The notes: generated by a model from the letters alone, not told the origin. DNA of 17,771 nucleotides from an uncultured Chloroflexota bacterium (GCA_937988705.1 CALKIA010000373.1:1-17771), one strand, 5' to 3'; positions 1-9,038 are shown, counted from the stretch's first letter. Numbers and translations are program-made.

Positions 1-3000
1 GTGACGGTGGTCGTGCCGCCCGCCGCGAGATTGATGGTGCTGGTGGTGATGACCGCTGCACCCTGCGAGACCGTGTAGGTCTGCGGGATGAGCATGGCGC
101 CGCCGGTGTTGGTGACGGTGAAGACAATGGGGTCACCGCAGACGCTGGTTACAACGATGACCGGATCGACACAGTCGTGGGTGTAGTCGGCGACGGTCAC
201 GAAGGCGCCACTGCTGCTGAAAACATAGGCCAGGTAGGGGGTGATGCCTGTGGGTAGGGTGATGGTCGTGCTGTCACCGGCCGGGAGGTTAAGCGTGCCG
301 CTGTTAATCAGCGTCACACCCTGCGAGACCGTGTAGGGCTGCGCGATGAGCATCGTGCCACCCGTGTTCTCGACCGTGAACACAATCGGATTGCCGCAGA
401 CACTGGTCACAGTAATGATTGGATCAGCGCAGTCATGCGTAAAGCTGAAGGTGACGAACCCACCGTCATTGCTGAAGACATAGGGCAGGTAGGGGTCGAT
501 ATCGGCGGGCAGGGTGACGGTGGTCGTGTCACCAGCCGTAAGGTTGAGCGTGCCACTGGCGATGACGGTCGCGCCCTGCGTTACCGTGTAGGGTTGGTCG
601 ATGAGCATGTCCGCACCGGAGTTCTCCACGGTGAAGACAATCGGATTGCCGCAGACACTGGTCACGGTGATGACGGGTTCGGCACAGTCGTGAGTGTAGT
701 CGGCGATGGTAACGAACGCGCCACTGCTGCTGAAGACGTAGGGCAGGTACGGGTCGATGCCGGCTGTCAGCGGAATGTTAACGCTGGCGTTCGCCGGGAG
801 GTCGATGGTGCTGGTGGTGACGACTGTGGCACCCTGCGAGATGGTGTAGGTCTGCGGCATGAGCATGTCATCGCCGGTATTGGTCACGGTGAAGACAATG
901 GGGTCACCGCAGAGACTGGTCACGGTGATGACCGGTTCAGCACAATCGTGGGTGTAGTTGGCGACAGTGACGAAGGCGCCACTGCTGCTGAAAACATAAG
1001 GCAGGTATGGGTTAATGTCCGCGGGTAGGGTGATGGTCGTGCTGTCACCGGCCGGGATATTGATCGTACCACTGGCGACCACCGTCGCGCCTTGCGTGAT
1101 GGTGTAGGACTGGGCCATGAGCATGGCACCACCAGCGTTGTCGACGGTGAAGATGATCGGATTACCGCAGACACTGGTCACGGTGATGACGGGTTCGGCG
1201 CAGTCGTGGGTGTAGTTGGCAACGGTGACGAAGGCGCCACTGCTGCTGAAGACATAAGGCAGATACGGGTTAATGTCCGCGGGTAGGGTGACGGTTGTGC
1301 TGTCGCCCGCCGGGATGTTGATCGTACCACTGGCGACCACCGTCGCGCCCTGCGTGACGGTGTAGGACTGGGCCATGAGCATGGCGCCGCCAGCATTGTC
1401 GACGGTGAAGATGATCGGATTACCGCAGACACTAGTCACGGTGATGACGGGTTCAGCGCAGTCGTGGGTGAAGTTGGCGACGGTGACAAACGCACCACTG
1501 CTGCTGAAGACATAGGGCAGGTATGGGTTAATGTCCGCGAGTAGAGTGATGGTCGTGCTGTCACCCGCCGGGATGTTGATCGTACCACTGTCGACCACCG
1601 TCGCGCCCTGCGTGATGGTGTAGGGTTGGGCCATGAGCATGGCGCCGCCAGCATTGTCGACGGTGAAGACGATCGGATTACCGCAGACACTAGTCACGGT
1701 GATGACGGGTTCAGCGCAGTCGTGGGTGAAGTTGGCGACGGTGACAAACGCACCACTGCTGCTGAAGACATAAGGCAGATACGGGTTGATGTCGGCAGTC
1801 AGAGTGATGGTCGTAGTGCCACCCGCTGCGAGATCGATGGTGCCGCTGTCCACAACGGTCGCGCCCTGCGAGACCGTGTAGGTCTGCGGGATGAACATGT
1901 CACCGCCGGTGTTGGTGACGGTGAAGACAATCGGGTTACCGCAGACGCTGGTCACGGTAATGACCGGATCAACGCAGTTATGCGTGTAGCTGATGGTAAC
2001 GAAACCACCCGTGTTGCTGAAGACATAGGGCACATACGGGTCGATGTCGGCGGGCAAGGTGACCGTAGTGCTGCCCCCCGTCGCAAGGTTGAGGTTGCCA
2101 GTGGTAATGACAGTCGCACCCTGCGTGATGGTGTAGGGTTGGTCGATGAGCATGTCCCCGCCCGTGTTATTGACGGTGAAGACAATCGGGTTACCGCAGA
2201 CGCTCGTCACCACAATGGTGGGGTTCGCACAATCATGCGTGAAGTTGATGGTGATGAAGCCGCCCGTATTGCTGAAGACATACGGTAGGTACGGGTCGAT
2301 GCCGGTGGGCAAGGTGACGGTGGTGCTGTCACCTGACGCCAGATTGAGTGTGCCGGTCGTGATCGTGGCCGCGCCCTGGGTGATCGCGTAGTTCTGCGCG
2401 AGAATGGTGCTCGCACCATTGTTCGTGACCGTGAAGACAATCGGATCGCCGCAGACGCTGGTCACCACAATGTCGGTATCGGCGCAGTCATGCGTGAAGT
2501 TGATGGTGATGAAACCACCATTATTGCTGAAGACATACGCCGCATACGGGTCGATGCCCCCGGGCAGGGTGACCGTGGTGCTGGTGCCTGCCGCAAGGTT
2601 GAACGTGCTGCTGGCGACGGTCGTGGCGCCTTGGGTGACCGTATACGGTTGAGCGATGAGCATATCAGCGCCGGTGTTGGTCACCGTGAAAACAATGGGG
2701 TCACCGCAGACGCTGGTCACCGTGATGACCGGATCGGCGCAGTCATGGGTGAGGCTGGCGACCGTAATGAAACCGCTGCTGCTGAACACATATTCCAAAT
2801 ACGGGTTAAAACCGGCGGGCATGGTGACAGTGGTCGTGGCGCCGCCGCCCGCAACGGTGAAGGTGCCGCTGTCAACGGGCGAGCCACCCTGAGTCACGGT
2901 ATAGGCTTGCGGCGTGAGCATATCAGCGCCCGTGTTCGTCACCGTGAAGACGATGGGGGAACCGCAGACACTGGTCACGGTGAGCACCGGTTCAGGGCAG

Positions 3001-4037
3001 TCGTGCGTGGTGTTGAGGCTGGTGACGAATGCACCGCTGCTGCTGAAGATGTAGGCCAAGTATGGATTGAGGCCGCCGGGCAACGTGATAGTCGACGTGC
3101 TGTTGGCCGCAACCGTGTAAGTGCCACTGGCGACGGTCGTCGCGCCCTGAGTGACGGTGTAGGGTTGGGCGATGAGCATCGCGCCGCCCGTATTGGTCAC
3201 GGTGAAGACAATGGGGCTGCCGCAGACACTACTCACCGAGAGCACTGGTTCAGGGCAGTCGTGCGTGGTGTTGAGGCTGGTGACGAATGCACCGCTGCTG
3301 CTAAAGATGTAGGCCAAATAGGGATCGAGGCCGCCGGACAGCGTAATGGTGGTCGAGCTGTTCGCCGCGACAGTATAGGTACTGCTCACGATCGTGGCTG
3401 CACCCTGTGTGACGGTATAGGGCTGGGCGATGAGCATCGCGCCGCCCGTATTGGTCACGGTGAAGACAATGGGGTCACCGCAGACACTGCTCACCGTTAG
3501 TACCGGATCAGCGCAGTTATGCGTGTAGGTGACAGTCGTCACGAAACCGCCGCTGGTCGTGATGACGTAGGGTAGGTAGGGATCAATGCCTGTGGGCAGC
3601 GTGACCGTCGTGCTTGCACCAGCAAGCAGCGTAAAGGTGCCGCTGGTGATGGACGTCGCACCCTGGGTGACGGTGTACGACTGAGCCATAAACATTCGAC
3701 CACCCGTGTTCCGGATCGTGAAGACAATCGGATCACCACAGACACTGGTTACCTGAATCACCGGATCAGCGCAATTGCGGTTGTGCGTGAAGGTCAGGAA
3801 ACCACCACTGTTACGCAACGTGTAGAGTAAGTAGGGATCGATACCTGTAGGCAGCGTGACGGTCGTGCTGCCACCCGCCGCAAGGGTGAAATTCCCGCTG
3901 GTAATCGTGGTCGCGCCCTCGACGACCTCATAATCCTGCGCGACGAGCATATTCGCGCCGTTGTTGGTGATCGTGAAAACGAGCGGGTCACCGCAGACGC
4001 TGGTGACGGTGATGACCGGTGACGCCGCGCAGTTGTG
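1..4037 (-). repeat. Tandem 258/255-bp coding repeat array (16 canonical units, continues past edge)
   Basis: A motif encoding SVCGDP/SVCGNP recurs on the minus strand. Its plus-strand complement begins at 136, 394, 649, 907, 1165, 1423, 1681, 1939, 2194, 2449, 2704, 2962, 3220, 3478, 3736 and 3991. The spacing is always 258 or 255 bp, so each unit is 86 or 85 residues and the frame is kept. A typical unit runs HDCAxPVITVTSVCG, then PIVFTVxNTGG, YTVTQGATVV, STTVTLPAGIDPYLPYVF and SSSGAFVT. Each unit has exactly two cysteines, ten residues apart (C-x10-C), so an intra-repeat or inter-repeat disulfide is plausible outside the cell. The alternating hydrophobic pattern suggests an Ig-like beta-sandwich. 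It superficially resembles DUF11-type TVTNTG repeats but lacks their usual later motifs, so I cannot assign it to a named family. Confidence 0.93.
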
Positions 4038-7000
4038 AGCCAGCGTGAGGGTCTGGTACACGCCCGCGGTACTGAACGTATAGGTGTCGTACGGATTGTT
4101 GCCCGCGGGCACAGAGATGTCGGTGAAGGCACCAGAGCCGGCGATCTGGAAGGTGCCGCTGGTGATGAGCGTGTTGGCAGCGTTCCGGATTTCCCAAGGC
4201 TGATTCTGCGTCATCGGGACGACCGATGAGTTGGTCACGGTGAAGATCGGCAGAGAATTGACGCTACAGGCGGCGGCTACGTCGAGGTCGACGCAGGCAG
4301 CGGTATCGTCGAGCGCCGTATCAATGGTGCGGAAGCGGACATAGCTGCCGGTTGGCGGCGAGAAGTTCTGACTTGCTCCAGCGGCCAGTTGGATGGAATC
4401 GGTCGCAAACAGAATGTCTCCGGGCATGGTGTAGTACTGGATGACATCCGGCGTGGTCATGTCGCCACCTGTATTGGTGACGGTGAAGATCGGGGCGCCA
4501 TCCGTACACACATGGCTCACGGCGAGAACGGGTGGTGTGCCTGAGGTGGGCGGTACGATGAGCGGGCGTTCGATCAGACCGGGGACGTCGATCCCCATCT
4601 GAACGAAGTAGGTGCCGGACGCCGAGTAGCTGTGACAGATGTTCGTCTGGTTGGTCATGACGGTGGGCGAGCCGTCGCCGAAGTTCCAGCTCACAACCCC
4701 GACGCCGGGCGCCAGGATAGCGGTGAAGCAGTACTGACCGCCGCCCACGGGCGTGATGCTGAAATTGTTCTGGCCTTCAGCCAGTGTGTAAGTACGAATG
4801 GTGTTCGTGGCCGTGCGGGTGAACAACGCATTGGTCACACGCAGGCGCACGGTGGTGCTTACCCCCGGGGTGGGGTAGTCAAAACACGGGTTGACCTGGG
4901 TCGGCGACGAGATCTCATACGTGCCATTGCCGTCGAGATCCCACTCCCACAGGGAAATGGATGAGCCGCTGCTCACGCTGTTATCCGTGAAGCAGACGTT
5001 CATCGGAGCAACGCCTGTATACTGGGACGCCGTGAAGCGCGCGACCAGACCGCCCGTCTCTTCCAGCGTGAAGTTCAACTGTGCCTGCGTATCGCCGAGC
5101 GGGCCAGTCCCAACGACCGTGGCCGTCCACACGCCAGGAGCAAGGTTCAGCGCCGGGTTCTGCTCATTGCGCGTGAGCGTCTGGGAGGTGGTGGAGTTGA
5201 AGAACGTCCAGTTGTAGGTGCCGGCAGTGATGTTCGTGCCGGTCGCAGTGAACGACTGGAGCGTATTGCCAAAGGCCGAACCGGTGCGGTTGGCGATGAT
5301 GTTTTGCAGACCGTACACCGTGAACGTGCGCGTGAAGCTGTCCTGACGGACTCCGCGAACATCCTGATCGATGGTGATGTTGTAGGTGCCGGGCGTATTG
5401 AAGCTCACACACTGTGTAGCACCATCAAAGATGTTCGTGTTGAGGCTGTTCGCTGCCGCGCTACCGCTGATCGTCCATTCAGTGGTGGCGTAGGTCGGCT
5501 TTGACGGATTCCACGTGGTGGTGTCGTTGAAGCAGATTTGCTGACCTACCGGCAGCGCTGTGTTGGTCCAGATGCCAGCGTCATAGCTGTACTGAGCGTC
5601 AAGCAAACCGACAGTCAGTGGCAGTGAACGCGTACATGAGTAACCTATGGGGGGTAAGTTGTCGGCATCTTCGACATAGACCGTCAATAGGTAATTATCG
5701 ACACCCAGCGGCGCCAACATGGGGAGGGTGAAGGGAGCAGTGTAAACCATGCCGTCAAAGGTGCGCGGCGGGATCTCCAGCGAACCAGTGAAATCTTCGA
5801 GGACATAGTTAGTGCCGAGGTAGTCGGTGAGCGTCCACACGAAGTGGAGGTCAAGCAGGTTCGTATTGTCGACAAAGAAGCTGTAGGTGTAGTTCGGGCT
5901 GGCACCGAAGGGCGTCGAATCACCGAAAATGGCCGTCTCACACTCGAACGAGACATCAGGCCCATAGGTATTGACGTTCAGCGCAGGCGAAGTGCAGCTA
6001 TCGGCCGGGAGCGTGCCGGGATACGGTAAGCTGGTATTGGGATTGATCACCGTACTGGCCGCGACCGACAAATCGTAGGTCAGGTTGTACTCAGCGTTCG
6101 GTTCATCGAACGTCAGGAAGAGTGGATGAGTTGTCGGGGTATAGGTGAGCGGCACAGCCGGCGCGACTTCGGCGACGAGCCAGCTGAAGGCAGAAATGGT
6201 CCGACCGTAATCGTCAGTGTAGTCACGAATGAAGTCGGTCGTTTCGCCGACGGTCGGATTGATATCACCGATGGGCGTATTGCAGGTCAGCGAGGGCAGC
6301 TGGACATCGATAGTGTTAGTGAGCGCGACGTTACAGTTGGCGTTTGTGCCATCGGGATTGGTGACCGTGACAACAACGCTCAGCGATTCATTACCCGCAT
6401 CCAGCGCGGCGGGAGTCCAGCGAATCTGAACGGGATTGACGCCATCGGCAATCATCACCCCATCATTAGCGTCGACCGTCCAATCGTAGGCGATGTTTGT
6501 GCGGCCAGCGAGTCCGCCGAGATTGACTGTGTAGGAGTACGAACGGGTGTCATCGTCAACCGTCACGGGCAACGGGCTGAGGTCGCCCGAAATGCTGTCG
6601 CAGGTCAGCGTGGGCCAGTTCTGAACCGTATACTGTTCAGTATCGTTACAGATGGTCGTCGCAGGGACATAACCCGGGCTCACTGAGGTGTTGTCAACAT
6701 CGATTTCGATACGCCAGTTGTCTGTGCGGGGCAACCCGACTGTGCTGGAGCTGTTAACGAAGGGGAAGGTTGCGCCAGCCCCGACGAGCGACCAATCTCC
6801 CGGGTTATTCGGGTTCGGGTTGGGAACAATCCCCTGATACCAGCGAACCGCTGTCACCGTGCGACCATTCGTGCCGCTGAGCGTATACGAAAGAGTGTAG
6901 TTCTCCCCATCGGGATACTGCGGGGTAGAGGGGGTGATGGCAATATCGCACGTGAGCGCGTCGAAGTTGTGATTCACTGTGACCGTGTCACTGCACTGCG

Positions 7001-8948
7001 CGCCGTCGCTGGTAACGCCGTTCAGTTGAACGGTGAACGCGCCAAAACCGACCGTATCCCAATCGATACTCAGGGGGTTGCCGGGCTGTGAAAGCGGCAA
7101 ACCGGCTCCCGATCCCGTGACTGTCCATGAATAGTTGATGGTGCGGCTCAGGAAGCCGGTCGCTGTCAAACCGGTGGCACTAGCGGTATAAACCTGGGCG
7201 GCTGAACCCGGCGCAACGTCGATATTACCGGCGATGTCGCAGGTGACCGCGAGGCGGGCCACGGTGACGATCGCTTCGGCGAACGAACTCATGCCACTCG
7301 CCGAATCGGTAATGCGCAGGCGAATGGGGTTCGCGCCTAAGGCTGAAAGCGCGATGTTGGACGGATTGGCCGTTGTCGTTTCATACGAACCATTGCCGTC
7401 AAGATCCCATTCGATGATGTCGTACACGCCGGTACTCGTGTTGGTGAGGTCAATCAGCGTGCCCCAAGTAATATTCGAACCCGGGTTGATCGTGAACGAG
7501 GCAATCGGAGGTTGCGTTACACTAATGAAGTAGGCCGCTTGCGAACTGAAAGTCGCGGCAGCATTTTCTACTGAGAGAAACACTTGGTAGAGATTGGTAT
7601 TGGCATACACATGGCACACGACGGAGTCGAGCGAACTCACGATCGGAGTACCGTCGCCAAAATCCCATTCGGCAGTTGCAACGGGCCCGGTGCTAGTATT
7701 GGTTAAGCAAACTTCAACGCCACCACCAGACGGGCCGATGATTTCCCAAGTGAAGTCTGCGTTTACAGGGATTCCAGAATCCGCGGCGATCACCTGACGC
7801 ATTACGGTGTTGTAGTCGCCCGGGGCTAAGCCCGGTCCAGTGTAGCGCATCGTGATACTGTAAGTACCAAGCGCACTGAAGGTGAAATTGTGCGGACCGA
7901 AGCCGATGGCTTCGATTGTGCCAAAGTCACCATCAGTATCCCATTCAACTGTAGTGATCGGGCCAGCCAACAGGTCGGTGCCCGTCACGGTCACCGTGAG
8001 CGGTGCGGCGCCGACAATCGGCGTCACGCTGAAATCAGCGAGTGGGGGAGGGGGCAGCACGACAATCGATTGGGAGGCAAAGCTGGAGTTGCTCGCACTA
8101 TCGGTCGCGGTCAAGTACACGTAGAGCGTCAGCGGAAGGGAGGCACCTGTATCACTAAAGGTATAGGTGATGTTTTCCTGCGTGGACGTATAAATATACG
8201 CTCCGGTATTGCCCGGATCACTATCAGTGCTAATCGCCCAGCTATAGGTCAACTGATTGCCCAGGCTGTTGTTGACGGTCACGATGGTGAAAGGTACCCC
8301 GGTGAACTGCGTCGCCGGTGTGACCGTGAAATTGACAGTCAAACCGGAACTGATGCTGACGCCGCCTGTCAACGTGAGATCGGGCAAGCCATCGTTCGGG
8401 GTACACACCAAGGTCACGCTGAAACTACCAGCGGTTACGTAGGTATGCGAATCGCTCTGAGCCGTTGATGTGGTGCCATCACCAAAATCCCACGCGTAAG
8501 AGGCAATGTTGTTGGTATTGATCGCATTGAAGCCGTAGGTGTAGGCATTCGAATCGCCCGCGTCGGTGATTTCCATTTCGCAGAAGGTTTGCATCGCGAG
8601 TGGGAGGATGATTGGATCTCCCAGCGCTTCGGCAGCCAACGGCGCTTCTGGTGTTGTTTCAGGTGTGGGTTCCGCTGTGACCTCGACAGTTGCTTCAACG
8701 CTCGGCTCGACCGGCGGTTGAACCGTGGCTGTTGGCTGCTCCTGCGTCGCTTCAGGCTCGGCAGGTGGAGGAGTCGGATCGGACGGGTCAAAGGTTGGCA
8801 GTACGTCAGTCGCTTCCGCAGTAGTGAGCGGGGTCGGCGTGGGATCAGGCGATGATCCTTGCGATAAAACGACAGTTGCTACCAAAAACAGGACGAGAAG
8901 ATTAATTAAGTGTGCCATGGGGCGATAATGACGACGTTTCCCGTGCAT
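1..8948 (-). CDS. Giant exported PKD/tandem-repeat surface protein (3' end outside window)
   Basis: The minus-strand frame is open without a stop or frameshift from ATG 8948 to the window edge, giving at least 2982 residues. I checked the frame at several WDFGDG-type and Cys codons along its length. The N-terminus is basic (KRRHYR), followed by a hydrophobic stretch (LINLLVLFLVATVVLS, about residues 14-29), which reads as a signal peptide. A Pro/Thr/Glu/Ala-rich linker runs to about residue 100. PKD-like domains follow: WDFGDGT near residue 153 and 428, WDTDGDFG near 330, WDLDGNG near 514. Then come five Cys-led units (about 569-1115), a second PKD cluster (WDLDGNG near 1336, WNFGDG near 1420) and a tandem 85/86-residue repeat array (about 1480 to the edge). 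No catalytic domain is visible. By domain type it is probably an extracellular structural or adhesive protein; that role is inferred. The start is supported by AAGGAG 11 nt upstream. A second Met at residue 11 has no such site. Any anchor or sorting signal would lie outside the window. Confidence 0.9.
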   Translation of the reverse strand, partial: MHGKRRHYRPMAHLINLLVLFLVATVVLSQGSSPDPTPTPLTTAEATDVLPTFDPSDPTPPPAEPEATQEQPTATVQPPVEPSVEATVEVTAEPTPETTPEAPLAAEALGDPIILPLAMQTFCEMEITDAGDSNAYTYGFNAINTNNIASYAWDFGDGTTSTAQSDSHTYVTAGSFSVTLVCTPNDGLPDLTLTGGVSISSGLTVNFTVTPATQFTGVPFTIVTVNNSLGNQLTYSWAISTDSDPGNTGAYIYTSTQENITYTFSDTGASLPLTLYVYLTATDSASNSSFASQSIVVLPPPPLADFSVTPIVGAAPLTVTVTGTDLLAGPITTVEWDTDGDFGTIEAIGFGPHNFTFSALGTYSITMRYTGPGLAPGDYNTVMRQVIAADSGIPVNADFTWEIIGPSGGGVEVCLTNTSTGPVATAEWDFGDGTPIVSSLDSVVCHVYANTNLYQVFLSVENAAATFSSQAAYFISVTQPPIASFTINPGSNITWGTLIDLTNTSTGVYDIIEWDLDGNGSYETTTANPSNIALSALGANPIRLRITDSASGMSSFAEAIVTVARLAVTCDIAGNIDVAPGSAAQVYTASATGLTATGFLSRTINYSWTVTGSGAGLPLSQPGNPLSIDWDTVGFGAFTVQLNGVTSDGAQCSDTVTVNHNFDALTCDIAITPSTPQYPDGENYTLSYTLSGTNGRTVTAVRWYQGIVPNPNPNNPGDWSLVGAGATFPFVNSSSTVGLPRTDNWRIEIDVDNTSVSPGYVPATTICNDTEQYTVQNWPTLTCDSISGDLSPLPVTVDDDTRSYSYTVNLGGLAGRTNIAYDWTVDANDGVMIADGVNPVQIRWTPAALDAGNESLSVVVTVTNPDGTNANCNVALTNTIDVQLPSLTCNTPIGDINPTVGETTDFIRDYTDDYGRTISAFSWLVAEVAPAVPLTYTPTTHPLFLTFDEPNAEYNLTYDLSVAASTVINPNTSLPYPGTLPADSCTSPALNVNTYGPDVSFECETAIFGDSTPFGASPNYTYSFFVDNTNLLDLHFVWTLTDYLGTNYVLEDFTGSLEIPPRTFDGMVYTAPFTLPMLAPLGVDNYLLTVYVEDADNLPPIGYSCTRSLPLTVGLLDAQYSYDAGIWTNTALPVGQQICFNDTTTWNPSKPTYATTEWTISGSAAANSLNTNIFDGATQCVSFNTPGTYNITIDQDVRGVRQDSFTRTFTVYGLQNIIANRTGSAFGNTLQSFTATGTNITAGTYNWTFFNSTTSQTLTRNEQNPALNLAPGVWTATVVGTGPLGDTQAQLNFTLEETGGLVARFTASQYTGVAPMNVCFTDNSVSSGSSISLWEWDLDGNGTYEISSPTQVNPCFDYPTPGVSTTVRLRVTNALFTRTATNTIRTYTLAEGQNNFSITPVGGGQYCFTAILAPGVGVVSWNFGDGSPTVMTNQTNICHSYSASGTYFVQMGIDVPGLIERPLIVPPTSGTPPVLAVSHVCTDGAPIFTVTNTGGDMTTPDVIQYYTMPGDILFATDSIQLAAGASQNFSPPTGSYVRFRTIDTALDDTAACVDLDVAAACSVNSLPIFTVTNSSVVPMTQNQPWEIRNAANTLITSGTFQIAGSGAFTDISVPAGNNPYDTYTFSTAGVYQTLTLAHNCAASPVITVTSVCGDPLVFTITNNGANMLVAQDYEVVEGATTITSGNFTLAAGGSTTVTLPTGIDPYLLYTLRNSGGFLTFTHNRNCADPVIQVTSVCGDPIVFTIRNTGGRMFMAQSYTVTQGATSITSGTFTLLAGASTTVTLPTGIDPYLPYVITTSGGFVTTVTYTHNCADPVLTVSSVCGDPIVFTVTNTGGAMLIAQPYTVTQGAATIVSSTYTVAANSSTTITLSGGLDPYLAYIFSSSGAFVTSLNTTHDCPEPVLSVSSVCGSPIVFTVTNTGGAMLIAQPYTVTQGATTVASGTYTVAANSTSTITLPGGLNPYLAYIFSSSGAFVTSLNTTHDCPEPVLTVTSVCGSPIVFTVTNTGADMLTPQAYTVTQGGSPVDSGTFTVAGGGATTTVTMPAGFNPYLEYVFSSSGFITVASLTHDCADPVITVTSVCGDPIVFTVTNTGADMLIAQPYTVTQGATTVASSTFNLAAGTSTTVTLPGGIDPYAAYVFSNNGGFITINFTHDCADTDIVVTSVCGDPIVFTVTNNGASTILAQNYAITQGAATITTGTLNLASGDSTTVTLPTGIDPYLPYVFSNTGGFITINFTHDCANPTIVVTSVCGNPIVFTVNNTGGDMLIDQPYTITQGATVITTGNLNLATGGSTTVTLPADIDPYVPYVFSNTGGFVTISYTHNCVDPVITVTSVCGNPIVFTVTNTGGDMFIPQTYTVSQGATVVDSGTIDLAAGGTTTITLTADINPYLPYVFSSSGAFVTVANFTHDCAEPVITVTSVCGNPIVFTVDNAGGAMLMAQPYTITQGATVVDSGTINIPAGDSTTITLLADINPYLPYVFSSSGAFVTVANFTHDCAEPVITVTSVCGNPIIFTVDNAGGAMLMAQSYTVTQGATVVASGTINIPAGDSTTVTLPADINPYLPYVFSSSGAFVTVANYTHDCAEPVITVTSVCGNPIIFTVDNAGGAMLMAQSYTITQGATVVASGTINIPAGDSTTITLPADINPYLPYVFSSSGAFVTVANYTHDCAEPVITVTSLCGDPIVFTVTNTGDDMLMPQTYTISQGATVVTTSTIDLPANASVNIPLTAGIDPYLPYVFSSSGAFVTIADYTHDCAEPVITVTSVCGNPIVFTVENSGADMLIDQPYTVTQGATVIASGTLNLTAGDTTTVTLPADIDPYLPYVFSNDGGFVTFSFTHDCADPIITVTSVCGNPIVFTVENTGGTMLIAQPYTVSQGVTLINSGTLNLPAGDSTTITLPTGITPYLAYVFSSSGAFVTVADYTHDCVDPVIVVTSVCGDPIVFTVTNTGGAMLIPQTYTVSQGAAVITTSTINLAAGGTTTV
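4038..4515 (-). repeat. Two degenerate N-terminal copies of the 86-residue repeat
   Basis: Upstream in the protein of the canonical array, two diverged units can be recognised. One begins near AVSHVCTDGAPIFTVTNTGG (Cys codon close to 4504). The other begins near CVDLDVAAACSVNSLPIF followed by TVTNSS (around 4265-4290). Both keep a Cys before a PIFTVTN strand and a later strand ending in a TYTF- or RFR-like segment, but the PYLPYVF core has drifted. They mark the N-terminal border of the array, directly after the second PKD cluster, and are the kind of diverged edge unit expected where an array expands from its middle. Confidence 0.65.
4516..5610 (-). other. Second PKD-type domain cluster of the giant protein
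   Basis: This segment encodes about 365 residues between the Cys-led units and the repeat array. Two clear PKD signatures are visible: WEWDLDGNGTYE near residue 1336, and VVSWNFGDGSPTV near 1420 with a following HSYSASGTY strand. That is the usual WDFGDG...Y.xxGxY pattern of PKD domains. A PKD-like segment with CFNDTTTWNPSKP and SFNTPGTYNITI lies near residues 1125-1190, although its central tryptophan motif is diverged. PKD domains are extracellular beta-sandwich spacers or binding modules, which agrees with export. Confidence 0.75.
5605..7245 (-). repeat. Five degenerate Cys-led units of about 97-116 residues
   Basis: A recurrent block starts with L(T)C(D/N) and is followed by GRT or SRT, an aromatic strand (YSWTV, VRWYQ, YDWTV, FSWLV, FVWTL) and usually a second Cys near its end. 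The starting Cys codons have plus-strand low coordinates 7239, 6948, 6600, 6282 and 5940, giving periods of 291, 348, 318 and 342 bp. These units are too diverged to see as DNA repeats, unlike the array at positions 1-4037. They look like a separate, older family of disulfide-stabilised beta-sandwich domains, possibly distant PKD/SprB-type relatives. I do not recognise a named family. Confidence 0.6.
7246..8650 (-). other. N-terminal PKD-type domain cluster of the giant protein
   Basis: About 465 residues with successive PKD signatures: YAWDFGDGTTS near residue 153 with SHTYVTAGSF after it, YSWAISTDSD near 240, VEWDTDGDFG near 330, AEWDFGDGTPIV near 428 with CHVYANTNLY, and IEWDLDGNGSYE near 514. 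Spacing is about 85-100 residues, the usual PKD length. It follows a linker (about residues 30-100) rich in Pro, Thr, Glu, Ala and Val with phrases such as TPTPLTTAEA and EPTPETTPEA. Such linkers are common after signal peptides of exported Chloroflexota proteins; this is a recollection, not a search. Confidence 0.8.
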
Positions 8949-8959
8949 TAAGCGATGTT

Positions 8960-8965
8960 CTCCTT
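8960..8965 (-). promoter_or_regulatory. Ribosome binding site of the giant gene
   Basis: On the minus strand AAGGAG lies 11 nt before ATG 8948. The spacing is a little long, but no other start with a Shine-Dalgarno sequence is present: the in-frame Met at residue 11 (ATG 8918) is preceded by TATCGCCCC. This decides the start and keeps the basic n-region of the signal peptide. Confidence 0.6.
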
Positions 8966-8992
8966 CATAACGGCATTGCTTCTCATGGGTTT

Positions 8993-9012
8993 CGCAGTGT
9001 TCAAGTACTGCG
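8993..9012. promoter_or_regulatory. Inverted repeat CGCAGT-N8-ACTGCG in the giant-gene leader
   Basis: CGCAGT (8993-8998) and ACTGCG (9007-9012) form a perfect 6-bp inverted repeat with an 8-nt spacer; two G-T pairs could extend the stem inward. It sits about 45 bp upstream of the giant gene's start. The same hexamer pair recurs at 9039-9070, and the 8-mer GTACTGCG (9005-9012) is repeated as its complement CGCAGTAC (9065-9072). It could be an operator site or an mRNA hairpin. Confidence 0.5.
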
Positions 9013-9038
9013 GGAAACTGATGCTCTAGGTTATATGC

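Noticed and set aside
920..1690. Minus-strand 84-codon frames repeated every 258 bp (starting MSAVIRSSSPST)
   Set aside because: They are out-of-frame shadows of the repeat units of the giant gene; the period equals the repeat length.
2490..3500. Plus-strand 336-codon open frame with repeated HGEDNGVTADT-like phrases (similar ones at 435-1028 and 1626-2288)
   Set aside because: It is the antisense of the tandem repeat array; periodicity and lack of stops come from the real minus-strand repeats, and the frame breaks between copies and has no ribosome binding site.
1..4037. Possible CRISPR array because of regular repetition
   Set aside because: The period is 255/258 bp, the whole unit is repeated without unique spacers, and the reading frame is preserved throughout.
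8600..8930. Overlapping open frames on both strands in the Pro/Thr-rich linker region
   Set aside because: They are shadows of the low-complexity linker of the giant protein.
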